Source: an uncultured Pontibacter sp. (GTDB lineage: Bacteria; Bacteroidota; Bacteroidia; Cytophagales; Hymenobacteraceae). From it: DNA of 64,000 nucleotides. Shown here piece by piece: positions 27,317 through 35,958 of this stretch (its first letter is position 1; each line of letters opens with the position of its first letter). The position numbers and the translations under genes were made by a program. Under the pieces are notes generated by a model. The model had not been told where the DNA came from, ran no database searches, and was given only the letters and a program-made list of their open reading frames with translations. The stretch is taken from NCBI RefSeq assembly GCF_947492645.1, contig NZ_CANLMZ010000009.1, positions 240,162 to 304,161 of the forward strand. Direction: 5' to 3'.

Positions 27317-28720
27317 ATGAAGAACTTACTAAAAAAGCCTAAATCACCAGTTTTACAGACATTAAGTCGGTATGAAAAATACAATCTTAAAGAAAATCCA
27401 TTTCCTACCAACCCATCTGTAAATAAAGAAAATACTGACAGTAGATATAATGGGGAAATTTTTGAAAGCAGAATAAGAGACGAAGAATTTGAGAAAGTAA
27501 AGAAATACTTTTTAAATGTTCCCCAATCAGATCCAAATCATCAGAGAATAGGCTACATACTAGATACATCTTATATAGGAAGAGGAAATGGCAAATCTTC
27601 ATTTTGCCTTAATTTACTTAAGAAGATAAATAAAGAATATAGCCTTGATTTATCTAATGATGTAAACAAGTGTTTTGGAATTTATATAAGCCCTGAGCCT
27701 AGTGGTAGAACACGCACATTCTATAGTGTGCTGGACTTATTCTTTGAGTCTGTGCTTAATTCTAACATAATAAACTACTGTTTAGCTACCTTAAGGCTCC
27801 AAGCTATACTCGAATTGTATCCTGACAAAGAGCAAATATTTGAAGAAATAGAAGATGAAGCAATAGTGGTTAAATTGTTAAATGATGCAGAATGGTACAA
27901 TAATAATTCTATTGAAATTAATAAAGTAACTAATAAGATACTTAAAGGAGATGCTCTAGTTTCTATACCTAGAGAATTTCCCCTTTATAAAGATTTGAAT
28001 AATTATAATGCAAATTTTATAATCACTCAACAAAACTTTAAAGACTATTATAAAAGCCTCAAAGTTGGAAGAGAAAGACTAGAGTTCATTTTTACACATT
28101 TAGTAAACTTTTTTATAGGATGTGGCTTTAATGGCGCCTATGTGATTATTGATGATTTTGAAAGAATTCCAGACTTTCAAAGTGATAGGCAAAAAAGGGA
28201 ATTTGCCTTAGAACTTAGATCAAATTTTTTTGATGGTATTTCTACTAATGCTAAGGTTGGATTTTATAATCTAATTCTTGTATTACACGCTGGCGTCCAA
28301 CGACTATTAGAAAAAGCTTGGAGTGATACTGGGATGGAACAGAGAAGTCCCATCTCTACTATTAATAATAACGCAAACCATGTTATTTATTTTAACAAAT
28401 TAGAAGGCAAGGATGCATTGTTACTAGTACAAAAGTATTTATCAGAATATAGATTAACGGAAACTAATTCAGAAGATTATACGCCTTTTACAAAAGAAGC
28501 TATTTTAAGAATCGCAGAATTAGCCGAGTTGAATGCAGCTGGGATACTTAGAAGAGCTAGCCATTTATTAGATAAAGCTAGTGAAGTGGATAGAGATGTT
28601 ATAGATGAATTATTTGTAAATGAAATAAATGAAGTGGTTACAAGTGCTGATTCATCATTAATACAAAATATAAAAGACGAAGAGACAACTAATCTTTGGG
28701 ATAAAGCGCAGCAAGAATAG
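27317..28720 (+). CDS. island gene 2: AAA/ORC-like P-loop ATPase
   Basis: The 467-residue protein has an N-terminal YNLKENPFPTNP segment, like those before the P-loop in ExeA/TniB/ORC-type ATPases. The Walker A is GRGNGKSS (88-95) and the Walker B YVIIDDFERI (275-284). NLILVLHAGVQRLLEKAW (about 313-330) looks like a sensor region, and the C-terminal helical part (RIAELAELNAAGILRRASHLLD) resembles a lid. An unusual ~180-residue stretch separates Walker A and B. It is probably the motor or switch of the system. It follows gene 1 by 3 bases and precedes gene 3 by 6 bases. Confidence 0.85.
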   Translation: MKNLLKKPKSPVLQTLSRYEKYNLKENPFPTNPSVNKENTDSRYNGEIFESRIRDEEFEKVKKYFLNVPQSDPNHQRIGYILDTSYIGRGNGKSSFCLNLLKKINKEYSLDLSNDVNKCFGIYISPEPSGRTRTFYSVLDLFFESVLNSNIINYCLATLRLQAILELYPDKEQIFEEIEDEAIVVKLLNDAEWYNNNSIEINKVTNKILKGDALVSIPREFPLYKDLNNYNANFIITQQNFKDYYKSLKVGRERLEFIFTHLVNFFIGCGFNGAYVIIDDFERIPDFQSDRQKREFALELRSNFFDGISTNAKVGFYNLILVLHAGVQRLLEKAWSDTGMEQRSPISTINNNANHVIYFNKLEGKDALLLVQKYLSEYRLTETNSEDYTPFTKEAILRIAELAELNAAGILRRASHLLDKASEVDRDVIDELFVNEINEVVTSADSSLIQNIKDEETTNLWDKAQQE

Positions 28721-28726
28721 TCAATT

Positions 28727-29095
28727 ATGAAATATTATTTTCTTAGAAAGGATGAGTTTAAGCAACTGATAGAAAATAGATTATTCAACAAAAATTATCC
28801 TGTGGATCACGAACTTTTAGAAGAAGTTATCAATAGTACTTGTAACTATTGGGATGTGGAGATTGTTGGATTTAATTACTTCTTTTCTAAAATTTTAGAA
28901 ACATACTTGAAGAAATCATATGCTTGTGCTGATATTATTGATTTCGTTTATGGTTTAAGTGATGAAATGTATTTCTCTAGACAAGAATTTGATTCGGACT
29001 TTATTCATTTACTAATGACAAAACATCCACGTAATGCGAATTCAAGCTTAGAAGAAGATTTACTTCAAGCTGTTTGTTTTTACTATGAAAAATAA
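28727..29095 (+). CDS. island gene 3: small uncharacterised protein (possible antitoxin/adaptor)
   Basis: This 122-residue acidic protein is rich in Phe, Tyr, Glu and Asp and mainly helical (YPVDHELLEEVINSTCNYW; FSRQEFDSDFIHLLM). It is not a ribbon-helix-helix or AbrB antitoxin. Its end overlaps the start of the PIN gene by 11 bases, the kind of coupling seen in toxin-antitoxin pairs, so it may neutralise or direct the PIN nuclease. No family is recognised. Confidence 0.75.
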   Translation: MKYYFLRKDEFKQLIENRLFNKNYPVDHELLEEVINSTCNYWDVEIVGFNYFFSKILETYLKKSYACADIIDFVYGLSDEMYFSRQEFDSDFIHLLMTKHPRNANSSLEEDLLQAVCFYYEK

Positions 29096-29525
29096 AATTG
29101 TCCTTGATACAAATTCCCTTATTTCGTATTTCTCACACATATTCAATGTTCCTAAGACAATTTCAAAATCAGGCTTAGATATTATTGATAAAGCTATCAA
29201 TCATTCTAAGTTTAATTTGATTATTCCGAGCATAGTTTTTGTGGAAATATTTCATAAATGGTTTAAAGATGCAGAGCTGGCTGCAGAAATTAGACTTGAG
29301 ATTTATGAGTTAATTAGGGGAAAGGATAATATAGCAATTTTAGAAATTGATAAAGAAGTTCTAGAGAAATTTATTATAATTGATAATATCCAATTCAATT
29401 TTGACAATCATGATAAAATCATTTTAGCAACAGCTATGGTACATAATTGTCCTTTAATAACTTCTGATTCAAGGATTAGAATATATAATGAATCTAATAA
29501 TGTTATACCTGCTATTATTAGTTAA
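29085..29525 (+). CDS. island gene 4: PIN-domain nuclease
   Basis: The 146-residue protein shows the four acidic positions of the PIN fold: Asp8 in IVLDTNSLI, Glu54 in FVEIF, Asp110 in NHDKIILATA, and Asp128 in ITSDSRI. PIN proteins are metal-dependent ribonucleases and include VapC toxins, which cut tRNA or rRNA. The length fits VapC. It is the last gene of the AT-rich operon, and the gene for the likely inhibitor or partner overlaps it. The target is unknown. Confidence 0.88.
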   Translation: MKNKIVLDTNSLISYFSHIFNVPKTISKSGLDIIDKAINHSKFNLIIPSIVFVEIFHKWFKDAELAAEIRLEIYELIRGKDNIAILEIDKEVLEKFIIIDNIQFNFDNHDKIILATAMVHNCPLITSDSRIRIYNESNNVIPAIIS

Positions 29526-29579
29526 TATAAAATAAATAATTTCAGGTAACATCTTTAGCTGAACGTATCAAATCAAGCT

Positions 29580-32033
29580 TTGCCCTTCAATCCATTTACC
29601 ATAGACCTACCCGTTCGGGAAATTATACCTGCTGTTAGGGAGCACCTGGCGGCGCAGAATACGCTGATCGTAAATGCACCTCCCGGAGCCGGTAAAAGCA
29701 CCTTGCTGCCGTTGGCTATACTCGACGAGCCCTGGCTGAAAGATCAGAAGATCGTGATGCTGGAGCCCCGGCGACTGGCGGCCAAAACCATTGCTGAGCG
29801 CCTGGCACAGCTGCTGGGCGAGGAGGTAGGCCAGACCGTCGGTTACCGCATCCGTTTCGAGACGCGCATCTCCGAGCAAACCCGCATCGAGGTCGTAACC
29901 GAAGGCATCCTTACCCGCATGATCCACAGCGACCGCTCGCTTACGGGTGTGGGCATCGTGATCTTCGATGAGTTTCATGAGCGCAGCATCCATGCCGATG
30001 TAGCCATGGCCCTGAGCCGGGAAGCGCAGCACACGCTTCGCCCGGACCTGCGCATTATGGTGATGTCGGCCACCCTGGATATGCCCCAGCTCACGAGTCT
30101 GCTCAAGGCCCCGGTGGCGCAAAGTATGGGGCGGCAATACCCCATCGAAACCTTTTACACCGGCGACGCCGACGACCGCATGCTGCCCGAAATGACAGCC
30201 AAAGTGGTTCAGCAGGCAGCAAAGGAGCAGGAAGGCGATATCCTCGTGTTCCTGCCCGGCGAAAACGACATCCGGAAAGTAGAAGAGTTACTACGCAGGC
30301 AGCTTCGCGATTTTAAGATACACCCGCTGTTCGGGATGCTGCCTTTTAATAAGCAATACGCCGCCATTATGCCCAACCGCGAAGGCAAACGCAAAGTGGT
30401 ACTAGCCACAAGTATAGCCGAGACCAGCTTAACCATAGAAGGCATTTCGGTGGTAGTGGATACGGGCTTCGGCAAAACCTCCCGCTTCGATCCGAAGTCC
30501 GGTTTGTCGCGCCTCGAAACGGTGCGCATCTCCAAAGACGCCGCCGACCAGCGTGCCGGTCGCGCCGGTCGTTTGGGCCCAGGTACGGCTTACCGCATGT
30601 GGAGTAAAACTACGCAGGAGCGTATGGCCCCGCACCGCACCCCCGAGATCATGGAAGCCGACTTGGCCAACTTGGTGCTCGACATGGCGCAATGGGGCAT
30701 CACCGATATCCGTGGCCTTACCTGGCTGAACCCGCCACCGCGCGCTGCCCTGCAATCGGCCACCGAAATGCTGCACCAGTTGCAGGCGCTGGAGAACGGC
30801 CGCATAACCGAGCATGGCAAGCGCATGCACACGCTGCCCTGCCACCCACGCATCGCGCACATGCTGCTTAAAGCCGAAGAAACCGACCAGGTGGCATTGG
30901 CAAGCGATATTGCCGCCATCCTGGAAGAGCGCGACCCGCTGGACCGCAACGCCGGCATCGATATTAATTTAAGAATTGAAGCCCTTAGAAGGTATAGAAA
31001 AGAGCAGGGGCAGGGCAAGCGTTTCGGCAAGATCGAAAAGATTGCCCGTTCGTACCGTCAGCTGTTTACGATTGAGCCTGATAACGGCACCTTTGATGAA
31101 TATGAAACCGGAGTGCTGCTCACGCATTGCTATCCCGAGCGCATCGCCTACGCCCGGCCGGGAAACAACGCGCAGTTCCAGCTGGCAAACGGCAAGTATG
31201 CGTCTGCCGGCCACCGCGACGACCTGGCGCACGAACCCTGGCTGGCCATTGCGCACCTGCACGCTGGCAATGAAGATAACCCGGGCCGTATTTTCCTGGC
31301 CTCACCACTCAACCCAAGAGATTTAGCACCACTCGTAAAGCAGCAGGAAGTATACCATTGGGACGTAAACGACGGCGAACTCACCGCTTCTATGGATACA
31401 CGCATTGGTAGCATCGTTTTGCAAAGCAAGCCGCTGCCGCCACCTGATGAGAAGCACCGCGTACCGGCCATATCGGAGGCTATTAAGCTGGAAGGCGAGC
31501 ACCTGCTGGACTTTAACGAGGAAGTAACGCAATGGCAAAACCGCGTGCTGAGTCTGCGCAAATGGCGTCCGGCAGAAGGATGGCCAGATGTAAGCACAGC
31601 TACGTTGCTGATGACCAACTGGGACTGGCTCAAATCATACTTGTTTGACATCGAGCACCCGGATGAACTGATGGAACTGGAGCTGTTGCCTATACTTCAG
31701 AAGTTTGTAGAAGAGACTAAACTGGCAAGATTGGATGTACTGGCACCACCAAGTATAATATTGCCGGATGGATCAAGTATAGAACTGGCGTATAAACCGG
31801 ACGGCACGCAGCCTAAGCTGGAGATACGCCTGCAGGATATACTGGCGTGGGAGCAAAGCCCTACCGTAGATGAGGGTGAGATGACAGTAGAGCTGCATCT
31901 GCTTACGCCGGACCTGAAGCCGATCACCACCGTATCTGACCTGGCTACTTTCTGGAAAGGCAATTATAGAGTGATCAAGCGGCAACTGGAAGTGGTGTTT
32001 CCGGATGTGAAGTGGGAGAGGGGAGTTAGTTAG
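29580..32033 (+). CDS. hrpB: ATP-dependent helicase HrpB
   Basis: The 817-residue DExH helicase has Walker A NAPPGAGKST (32-41), the DEFH box in IVIFDEFHERS, SAT in MVMSATLD, and motif VI in DQRAGRAGRLGPG. The HrpB-type C-terminal domain is present, including WRPAEGWPDV near 667-676 (HrpB_C region). The family is common in bacteria; its cellular role is poorly known. The only in-frame start is TTG at 29580, directly after the AT-rich island, so the insertion may have replaced the original upstream region. Confidence 0.93.
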   Translation: MPFNPFTIDLPVREIIPAVREHLAAQNTLIVNAPPGAGKSTLLPLAILDEPWLKDQKIVMLEPRRLAAKTIAERLAQLLGEEVGQTVGYRIRFETRISEQTRIEVVTEGILTRMIHSDRSLTGVGIVIFDEFHERSIHADVAMALSREAQHTLRPDLRIMVMSATLDMPQLTSLLKAPVAQSMGRQYPIETFYTGDADDRMLPEMTAKVVQQAAKEQEGDILVFLPGENDIRKVEELLRRQLRDFKIHPLFGMLPFNKQYAAIMPNREGKRKVVLATSIAETSLTIEGISVVVDTGFGKTSRFDPKSGLSRLETVRISKDAADQRAGRAGRLGPGTAYRMWSKTTQERMAPHRTPEIMEADLANLVLDMAQWGITDIRGLTWLNPPPRAALQSATEMLHQLQALENGRITEHGKRMHTLPCHPRIAHMLLKAEETDQVALASDIAAILEERDPLDRNAGIDINLRIEALRRYRKEQGQGKRFGKIEKIARSYRQLFTIEPDNGTFDEYETGVLLTHCYPERIAYARPGNNAQFQLANGKYASAGHRDDLAHEPWLAIAHLHAGNEDNPGRIFLASPLNPRDLAPLVKQQEVYHWDVNDGELTASMDTRIGSIVLQSKPLPPPDEKHRVPAISEAIKLEGEHLLDFNEEVTQWQNRVLSLRKWRPAEGWPDVSTATLLMTNWDWLKSYLFDIEHPDELMELELLPILQKFVEETKLARLDVLAPPSIILPDGSSIELAYKPDGTQPKLEIRLQDILAWEQSPTVDEGEMTVELHLLTPDLKPITTVSDLATFWKGNYRVIKRQLEVVFPDVKWERGVS

Positions 32034-32072
32034 ATAGTTTAGAAAATATTAGAGTGTCAGACCTTTTTTGAT

Positions 32073-32211
32073 ATCCCGAGCGCAGCCGAGGGATCTTATA
32101 CAGCAGTATAATTGAGTGTTACATTGTCGATTTTCTTTACCAGGAATAATGAGGTAATGTAGTATAGCTTTGTTTTGAAGACACATAAGATCCCTCGGCT
32201 GCGCTCGGGAT
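32073..32211. repeat. 27-bp perfect inverted repeat, REP/MITE-like
   Basis: The left arm 32073-32099 (starts ATCCCGAGCGCAGCC) and right arm 32185-32211 are exact reverse complements over 27 bases, around an 85-base AT-rich interior. The GC-rich arms contrast with the interior. The size fits a small non-autonomous palindromic element rather than a simple terminator, and it lies 98 bases before a decayed GIY-YIG gene. Confidence 0.75.
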
Positions 32212-32308
32212 GACATCAATTTATAGAATGGTTGATTTGTAGTTACTCATGTTATGCAAAAGGAACTACTGTAATATTTGTATAGTTCACCAAGCTCGAC
32301 CTACAGCT

Positions 32309-32618
32309 ATGTTCAACAGCAAATACTTCGTTTATATTACTTCCAACACTACCCGCTCTACCTTTTATATAGGAGTCACTAATGAGCTGCCTCGGCGTTT
32401 GGATGAACATTATCAAAACTCCGGAGATAGTAAAACTTTTGCTGGAAGGTATAACTGTTAAACCCTAATCTATTACGAGCGACATACTACCCCGGATGAT
32501 GCGATTGCCCGCGAAAAGCAGTTGAAGAACTGGAGCAGGAGTAAAAAAGGAGGCACTTGTCAAAAAACAAAATCCGTTGCTTAAATTCTTAAACGAACTG
32601 ATAGCAGGAGAGCTGTAG
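32309..32618 (+). pseudogene. decayed GIY-YIG nuclease-superfamily gene
   Basis: Reading from ATG 32309 gives a typical small GIY-YIG domain: YFVYITSN, then FYIGVTNELPRRLDEHY. An in-frame TAA at 32459-32461 interrupts it at GRYNC. The same frame resumes with LIYYERHTTPDDAIAREKQL and WSRSKK, then shifts by one base at the A6 run near 32545-32550 to continue EALVKKQNPLLKFLNEL and stop at 32616-32618. Rejoined, it would give a protein of about 102 residues of the UPF0213-like group. Two lesions make it a pseudogene. Confidence 0.8.
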
Positions 32619-32646
32619 TTTGTGAAGTATTCTAAGCTTTAAAAAA

Positions 32647-32676
32647 TGGAGGAAAGACCTTTCAGCCTTTCCTCCA
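32647..32676 (-). terminator. terminator of the small lipoprotein gene
   Basis: The stem TGGAGGAAAG / CTTTCCTCCA is followed, in minus-strand sense, by TTTTTT (plus strand 32641-32646). It lies 44 bases beyond the stop of the minus-strand lipoprotein gene. Confidence 0.75.
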
Positions 32677-32720
32677 CCTTATGTGATCAACTTTTATTTC
32701 TTATTCAGGAGAACTACAGT

Positions 32721-32939
32721 TTATTGCTGGTTCTGATTTGGGTCTATTGTTTCAGTTTCTGTTGTAACGGTTGTATCCACATCACGGACAGTTTGCTCTA
32801 CTTCTAACTCAGATACAGTCGTATCCGAATCAATTACAGTACCGTCCATTTCTCCTTGAGTGGTACCTTCGTTACCCCCACAGGCGTAAAAACCAAATGA
32901 TGCAAATACTACGGCTCCTGCTAAAATTAACTTTTTCAT
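32721..32939 (-). CDS. small acidic lipoprotein
   Basis: The 72-residue precursor has a lipoprotein signal with FYAC (Cys20), then GGNEG and a Thr/Asp/Glu-rich disordered tail (VRDVDTTVTTETETIDPN). No domain is recognised. Its own hairpin terminator supports a real single-gene unit. Such small acidic lipoproteins are common in Cytophagales. Confidence 0.75.
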   Translation of the reverse strand: MKKLILAGAVVFASFGFYACGGNEGTTQGEMDGTVIDSDTTVSELEVEQTVRDVDTTVTTETETIDPNQNQQ

Positions 32940-33421
32940 TATCTAAAGTATTTAAATTAAAAATCATTATGCCCTCAATATCAGTTGGGATGAGAGCATA
33001 AAATATACTTTGTTTACGAGGTAAGAGATTGATAAAGTTACATTTAGCCACCTGTTCCCTCTAAATCGGGTATACTTTAAACCTAGTTTGGTCCCTCTCA
33101 AAGCTTATACTTCAGGTGGGTGATTTGCTAGGATAAGTTGGCGTAAAGCAGCAGAAGTTTAGCCTGCGTATAATTAGGCGAAGCTAAGGACAACTTATAC
33201 TGTAGCCCTTGCCTGCAGACTTGCTTGTGTACGTTAGCGTTTTCTTTTTAAAGCTTTACTGCATAAGACATTAACAAAAAAGCGCTTGTTAGAGTAAAGG
33301 TAACTGCCAGCAATTTTTTACCACGGCAGGAGTACTGCAGTTTGGTTACACCTGTACTATACCGCTGGCAACATCAGTAAGTTAAATTGAAGTAAACCTT
33401 AATGCAATAACCCGAAAGAAA
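32940..33421. other. intergenic region, no gene seen
   Basis: This 482-base divergent gap contains several AGTATA/TATACT hexamers but no supported ORF or strong hairpin. It presumably holds promoters for the lipoprotein and CBM48-like genes. Confidence 0.4.
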
Positions 33422-33712
33422 ATGATTCAGAAAACATACTTGAAAACAAAAGACCAATGCAAGGTAAAGTTTGCAGTAAGTATAGAAGATGCGGATAGAG
33501 TTGAAATTTTAGGCCTGAACAACGATTGGGATAAACCACTTGCCATGAGCAGGAAAAAGAATGGCATTTTTGAATGTGTTCAGACGCTGCCCAAGAACAG
33601 TATACATGAATTTAAATATCTCGTAAATGGTACCGAATGGCGAAACGACCCGGATGCCGACAGCGAAAACCCGAATGAGTACGGCGGCACGAATAGTGTT
33701 TTAACAGTATAA
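33422..33712 (+). CDS. isoamylase early-set / CBM48-like single-domain protein
   Basis: The 96-residue protein is one immunoglobulin-like E-set domain: VKFAVSIEDADRVEILGLNNDWDK (14-37), then HEFKYLVNGTEWRNDPDAD (61-79). This is the glycogen-binding fold of branching enzymes and AMPK beta subunits, here without a catalytic domain. A role in glycogen binding or regulation is possible but unproven. A terminator follows 41 bases after the stop. Confidence 0.87.
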   Translation: MIQKTYLKTKDQCKVKFAVSIEDADRVEILGLNNDWDKPLAMSRKKNGIFECVQTLPKNSIHEFKYLVNGTEWRNDPDADSENPNEYGGTNSVLTV

Positions 33713-33753
33713 GTATAAGTCTGGCGCATGCATGTGCCCGGTTGCTAAAAAAA

Positions 33754-33783
33754 GTAAAGCAGGTTCTGCTGAACCTGCTTTAC
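33754..33783. terminator. hairpin terminator between convergent genes
   Basis: A perfect 13-bp stem GTAAAGCAGGTTC / GAACCTGCTTTAC with a TGCT loop lies between the CBM48-like gene and the convergent symporter gene and could serve both. Confidence 0.8.
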
Positions 33784-33807
33784 CAAATAATTGCATGCCG
33801 TTATAGT

Positions 33808-35262
33808 TTATACCGTCAATAACTCTTTTTCGGGCTGCCCCTCCTTCTGCCATTCTTCCGCATTTTTGATTCCTAACTTTTTGGCATTAAATACGGGGTC
33901 TTTACCTGCTTTGCGTTGCTCGCTGTAATCCTTTAAGGCGCGAAGTGCCGGTTTTCGGAGTAAGATAATGGCAACCACGTTTAACCAGGCCATAATACCA
34001 ACCCCGATATCACCCAGCATCCACGCTGACTCTGCCGTTTTTATTGAACCATAGAAAGTTGCTACCAGGAGCAGCGTGCGCAAAGTCCATAGCAACCACT
34101 TGTTTCCTTTTTTATCCAGGTAGCTCAGGTTAGTTTCGGCGATGTAGTAATAGGCCATAATGGTTGTAAACGCAAAGAACAGCAGGGCAATAGCCACAAA
34201 GCCGCTACCCATGGAAGGGAAATAGGTATTAATTGCCTGCTGCGTATATTCTGGCCCGAAGGCTACGTTAGGCAGGTTCTCCACTATAAAACCACCTTCA
34301 GGGTTTACCACGTTATACTGCCCCGTAAACAAGATCATGAAAGCTGTTGCTGTACAAACAAACAGCGTATCCACGTAAACCGAAAACGCTTGCACCAAGC
34401 CTTGCTTGGCTGGGTGGCTTACCTCGGCGGCGGCGGCGGCATGTGGTGCTGTGCCTTGTCCGGCTTCGTTTGAGTAAATACCGCGCTTCACGCCCCACGA
34501 AATAGCCATACCGAATACACCGGCAAAAGCAGGCTCCAGGTCAAACGCAGAACGTACGATCAGGCTGAGCACAGCGGGTACTTCTGTTATATTCATCGCA
34601 ATAATAACGATGGTCATGAGGATGTATGCGCCGGCCATAAACGGAACCACATATTGGGCTACCTTACCGATACGCTTTACACCGCCAAAAATAATAAGCG
34701 CCAAAAATACACATATGCCTGCGCCGGTTACTGCAGTAGGTATGGTAAAGGCTGTGTTCATGCCGGTGGCAATGCTATTGCTCTGAACGCCGGGCAGGAA
34801 TAGTGCCATGCTTATAATAGTAGCCACCGCAAAAACTACGGCATACCACTTCACGCCAAGTCCTTTTTCGATGTAATAGGCTGGGCCGCCTCTGTATTCG
34901 CCATGTTCTACCTGCTTGTATATCTGGCCTAACGTGGCTTCGATAAAAGCGGAGGCACTACCCAGAAAAGCGATCATCCACATCCAGAAAACAGCACCTG
35001 GTCCGCCCATGGCTATGGCTGTTGCCACACCGGCAATGTTACCAGTGCCCACGCGGCCGGCAATTGCTATCGAGAAAGCCTGAAACGAACTAACGCCTTT
35101 GTTTGATGATTCGCCTTTGAAAAGCAGGCGTACCATTTCGCGGAGGTAGCGAACCTGCAGGAATTTGGTAACAATAGAAAAATATACGCCTGCTCCCAGG
35201 CAAAGAAAAATGAGCGCTTCGCTCCAGACAATGTCGTTAATCGTACTAATGAGTTTTTCCAT
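33808..35262 (-). CDS. sodium:alanine/glycine symporter (AGCS family)
   Basis: The 484-residue inner-membrane protein has the AGCS pattern. GRVGTGNIAGVATAIAMGGPGAVFWMW (about 70-96) is the family signature, and SNEAGQGTAPHAAAAA (about 262-277) lines the substrate site. About ten further hydrophobic segments follow. It imports alanine or glycine with Na+. The C-terminal tail is charged and cytoplasmic. It is monocistronic. Confidence 0.94.
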   Translation of the reverse strand: MEKLISTINDIVWSEALIFLCLGAGVYFSIVTKFLQVRYLREMVRLLFKGESSNKGVSSFQAFSIAIAGRVGTGNIAGVATAIAMGGPGAVFWMWMIAFLGSASAFIEATLGQIYKQVEHGEYRGGPAYYIEKGLGVKWYAVVFAVATIISMALFLPGVQSNSIATGMNTAFTIPTAVTGAGICVFLALIIFGGVKRIGKVAQYVVPFMAGAYILMTIVIIAMNITEVPAVLSLIVRSAFDLEPAFAGVFGMAISWGVKRGIYSNEAGQGTAPHAAAAAEVSHPAKQGLVQAFSVYVDTLFVCTATAFMILFTGQYNVVNPEGGFIVENLPNVAFGPEYTQQAINTYFPSMGSGFVAIALLFFAFTTIMAYYYIAETNLSYLDKKGNKWLLWTLRTLLLVATFYGSIKTAESAWMLGDIGVGIMAWLNVVAIILLRKPALRALKDYSEQRKAGKDPVFNAKKLGIKNAEEWQKEGQPEKELLTV

Positions 35263-35709
35263 AAGGTAGAAAGAGGGTAGCAGGGCCTCTGGTTGCTTTG
35301 TTTTAGTTTAGGTAAGGTTTGTGTCCTTCAAAATAAGGGAAATATTTCATATTCTCATGGTTTTAAAACAAGTTCCGGTCATTTGCTGCTGCCAAGCCGC
35401 CTTATTAAAAGGGAGTTTCCTGATCAAAACCTGAATCATACTTCGTGCTATGGCGAGTCATCAACCGCATGCATCCAGTAAAGTATGGCTTAAGCTGATC
35501 TCCATGTTACTAAGCAGCGCATTGCTCCAATTCTCTTTTTGCACTAATTGCAAGAAGTGTAGTTTAGTAACGCTTTAAGTAAAGGAGGGAAGTGGTGCAG
35601 GGGCTGAAGGGTAGGATTTTTAATTTGCACTCGTTTATAAATATAATTTAAATTCTTTTAGGGCTAAAAACCCCTTTTAGAGCCTAATATGCGATGAAAG
35701 CGCGAATGC
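35263..35709. other. intergenic region upstream of the symporter
   Basis: No gene is supported in these ~450 bases; a short ORF at 35293-35481 lacks coding character. The region presumably contains the symporter promoter on the minus strand. Confidence 0.4.
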
Positions 35710-35863
35710 CAGAAAAAAAATTGCATTAATTTTTACCACTTTGTAACCTTGCCATACTTATCCCCGTAAAAAAGGGTGGCTAAAAAGTTGAAAAGTTTAA
35801 TTTTACCTAATTAACCTTTCAATATAAAATAAGGGATCCTTGGCGGGATCCCTTATTGTTTTT
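35710..35863 (+). ncRNA. small transcription unit, copy A (ECF-like promoter, conserved block, terminator)
   Basis: In order: a 17-base conserved A-tract block (CAGAAAAAAAATTGCAT, 35710-35726); an ECF-type -35 element TGTAACCTT (35742-35750); CGTA 17 bases after TGTAAC (35765-35768); and a 37-base block (35762-35798) identical to copy B. An unconserved stretch follows, then a 12-bp terminator stem AATAAGGGATCC / GGATCCCTTATT (35828-35857) and a T-run. A transcript would be roughly 90 bases. The block also opens a 12-codon GTG frame, MAKKLKSLILPN. It is either a small RNA or a micro-peptide gene. It lies 95 bases past the rtcB 3' end, on the opposite strand. Confidence 0.5.
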
Positions 35864-35958
35864 ATACCCTCCTGATGCACTTTTTTACAGCTCAATTTAC
35901 AGCCATAAGTAGTTTCAAAGGCATGGCTTAGGTGGCAGCCATCCACGTGTGTTATACT

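Noticed and set aside
26027..29525. Assigning the AT-rich cassette to a named defence system (BREX, Zorya, Wadjet, Septu)
   Set aside because: The hallmark proteins of those systems are absent; only a generic ATPase and a PIN nuclease are recognisable.
29607..30137. Minus-strand 176-codon open frame opposite hrpB
   Set aside because: It is antisense to the conserved helicase motifs, with Gln/His/Gly-rich shadow composition.
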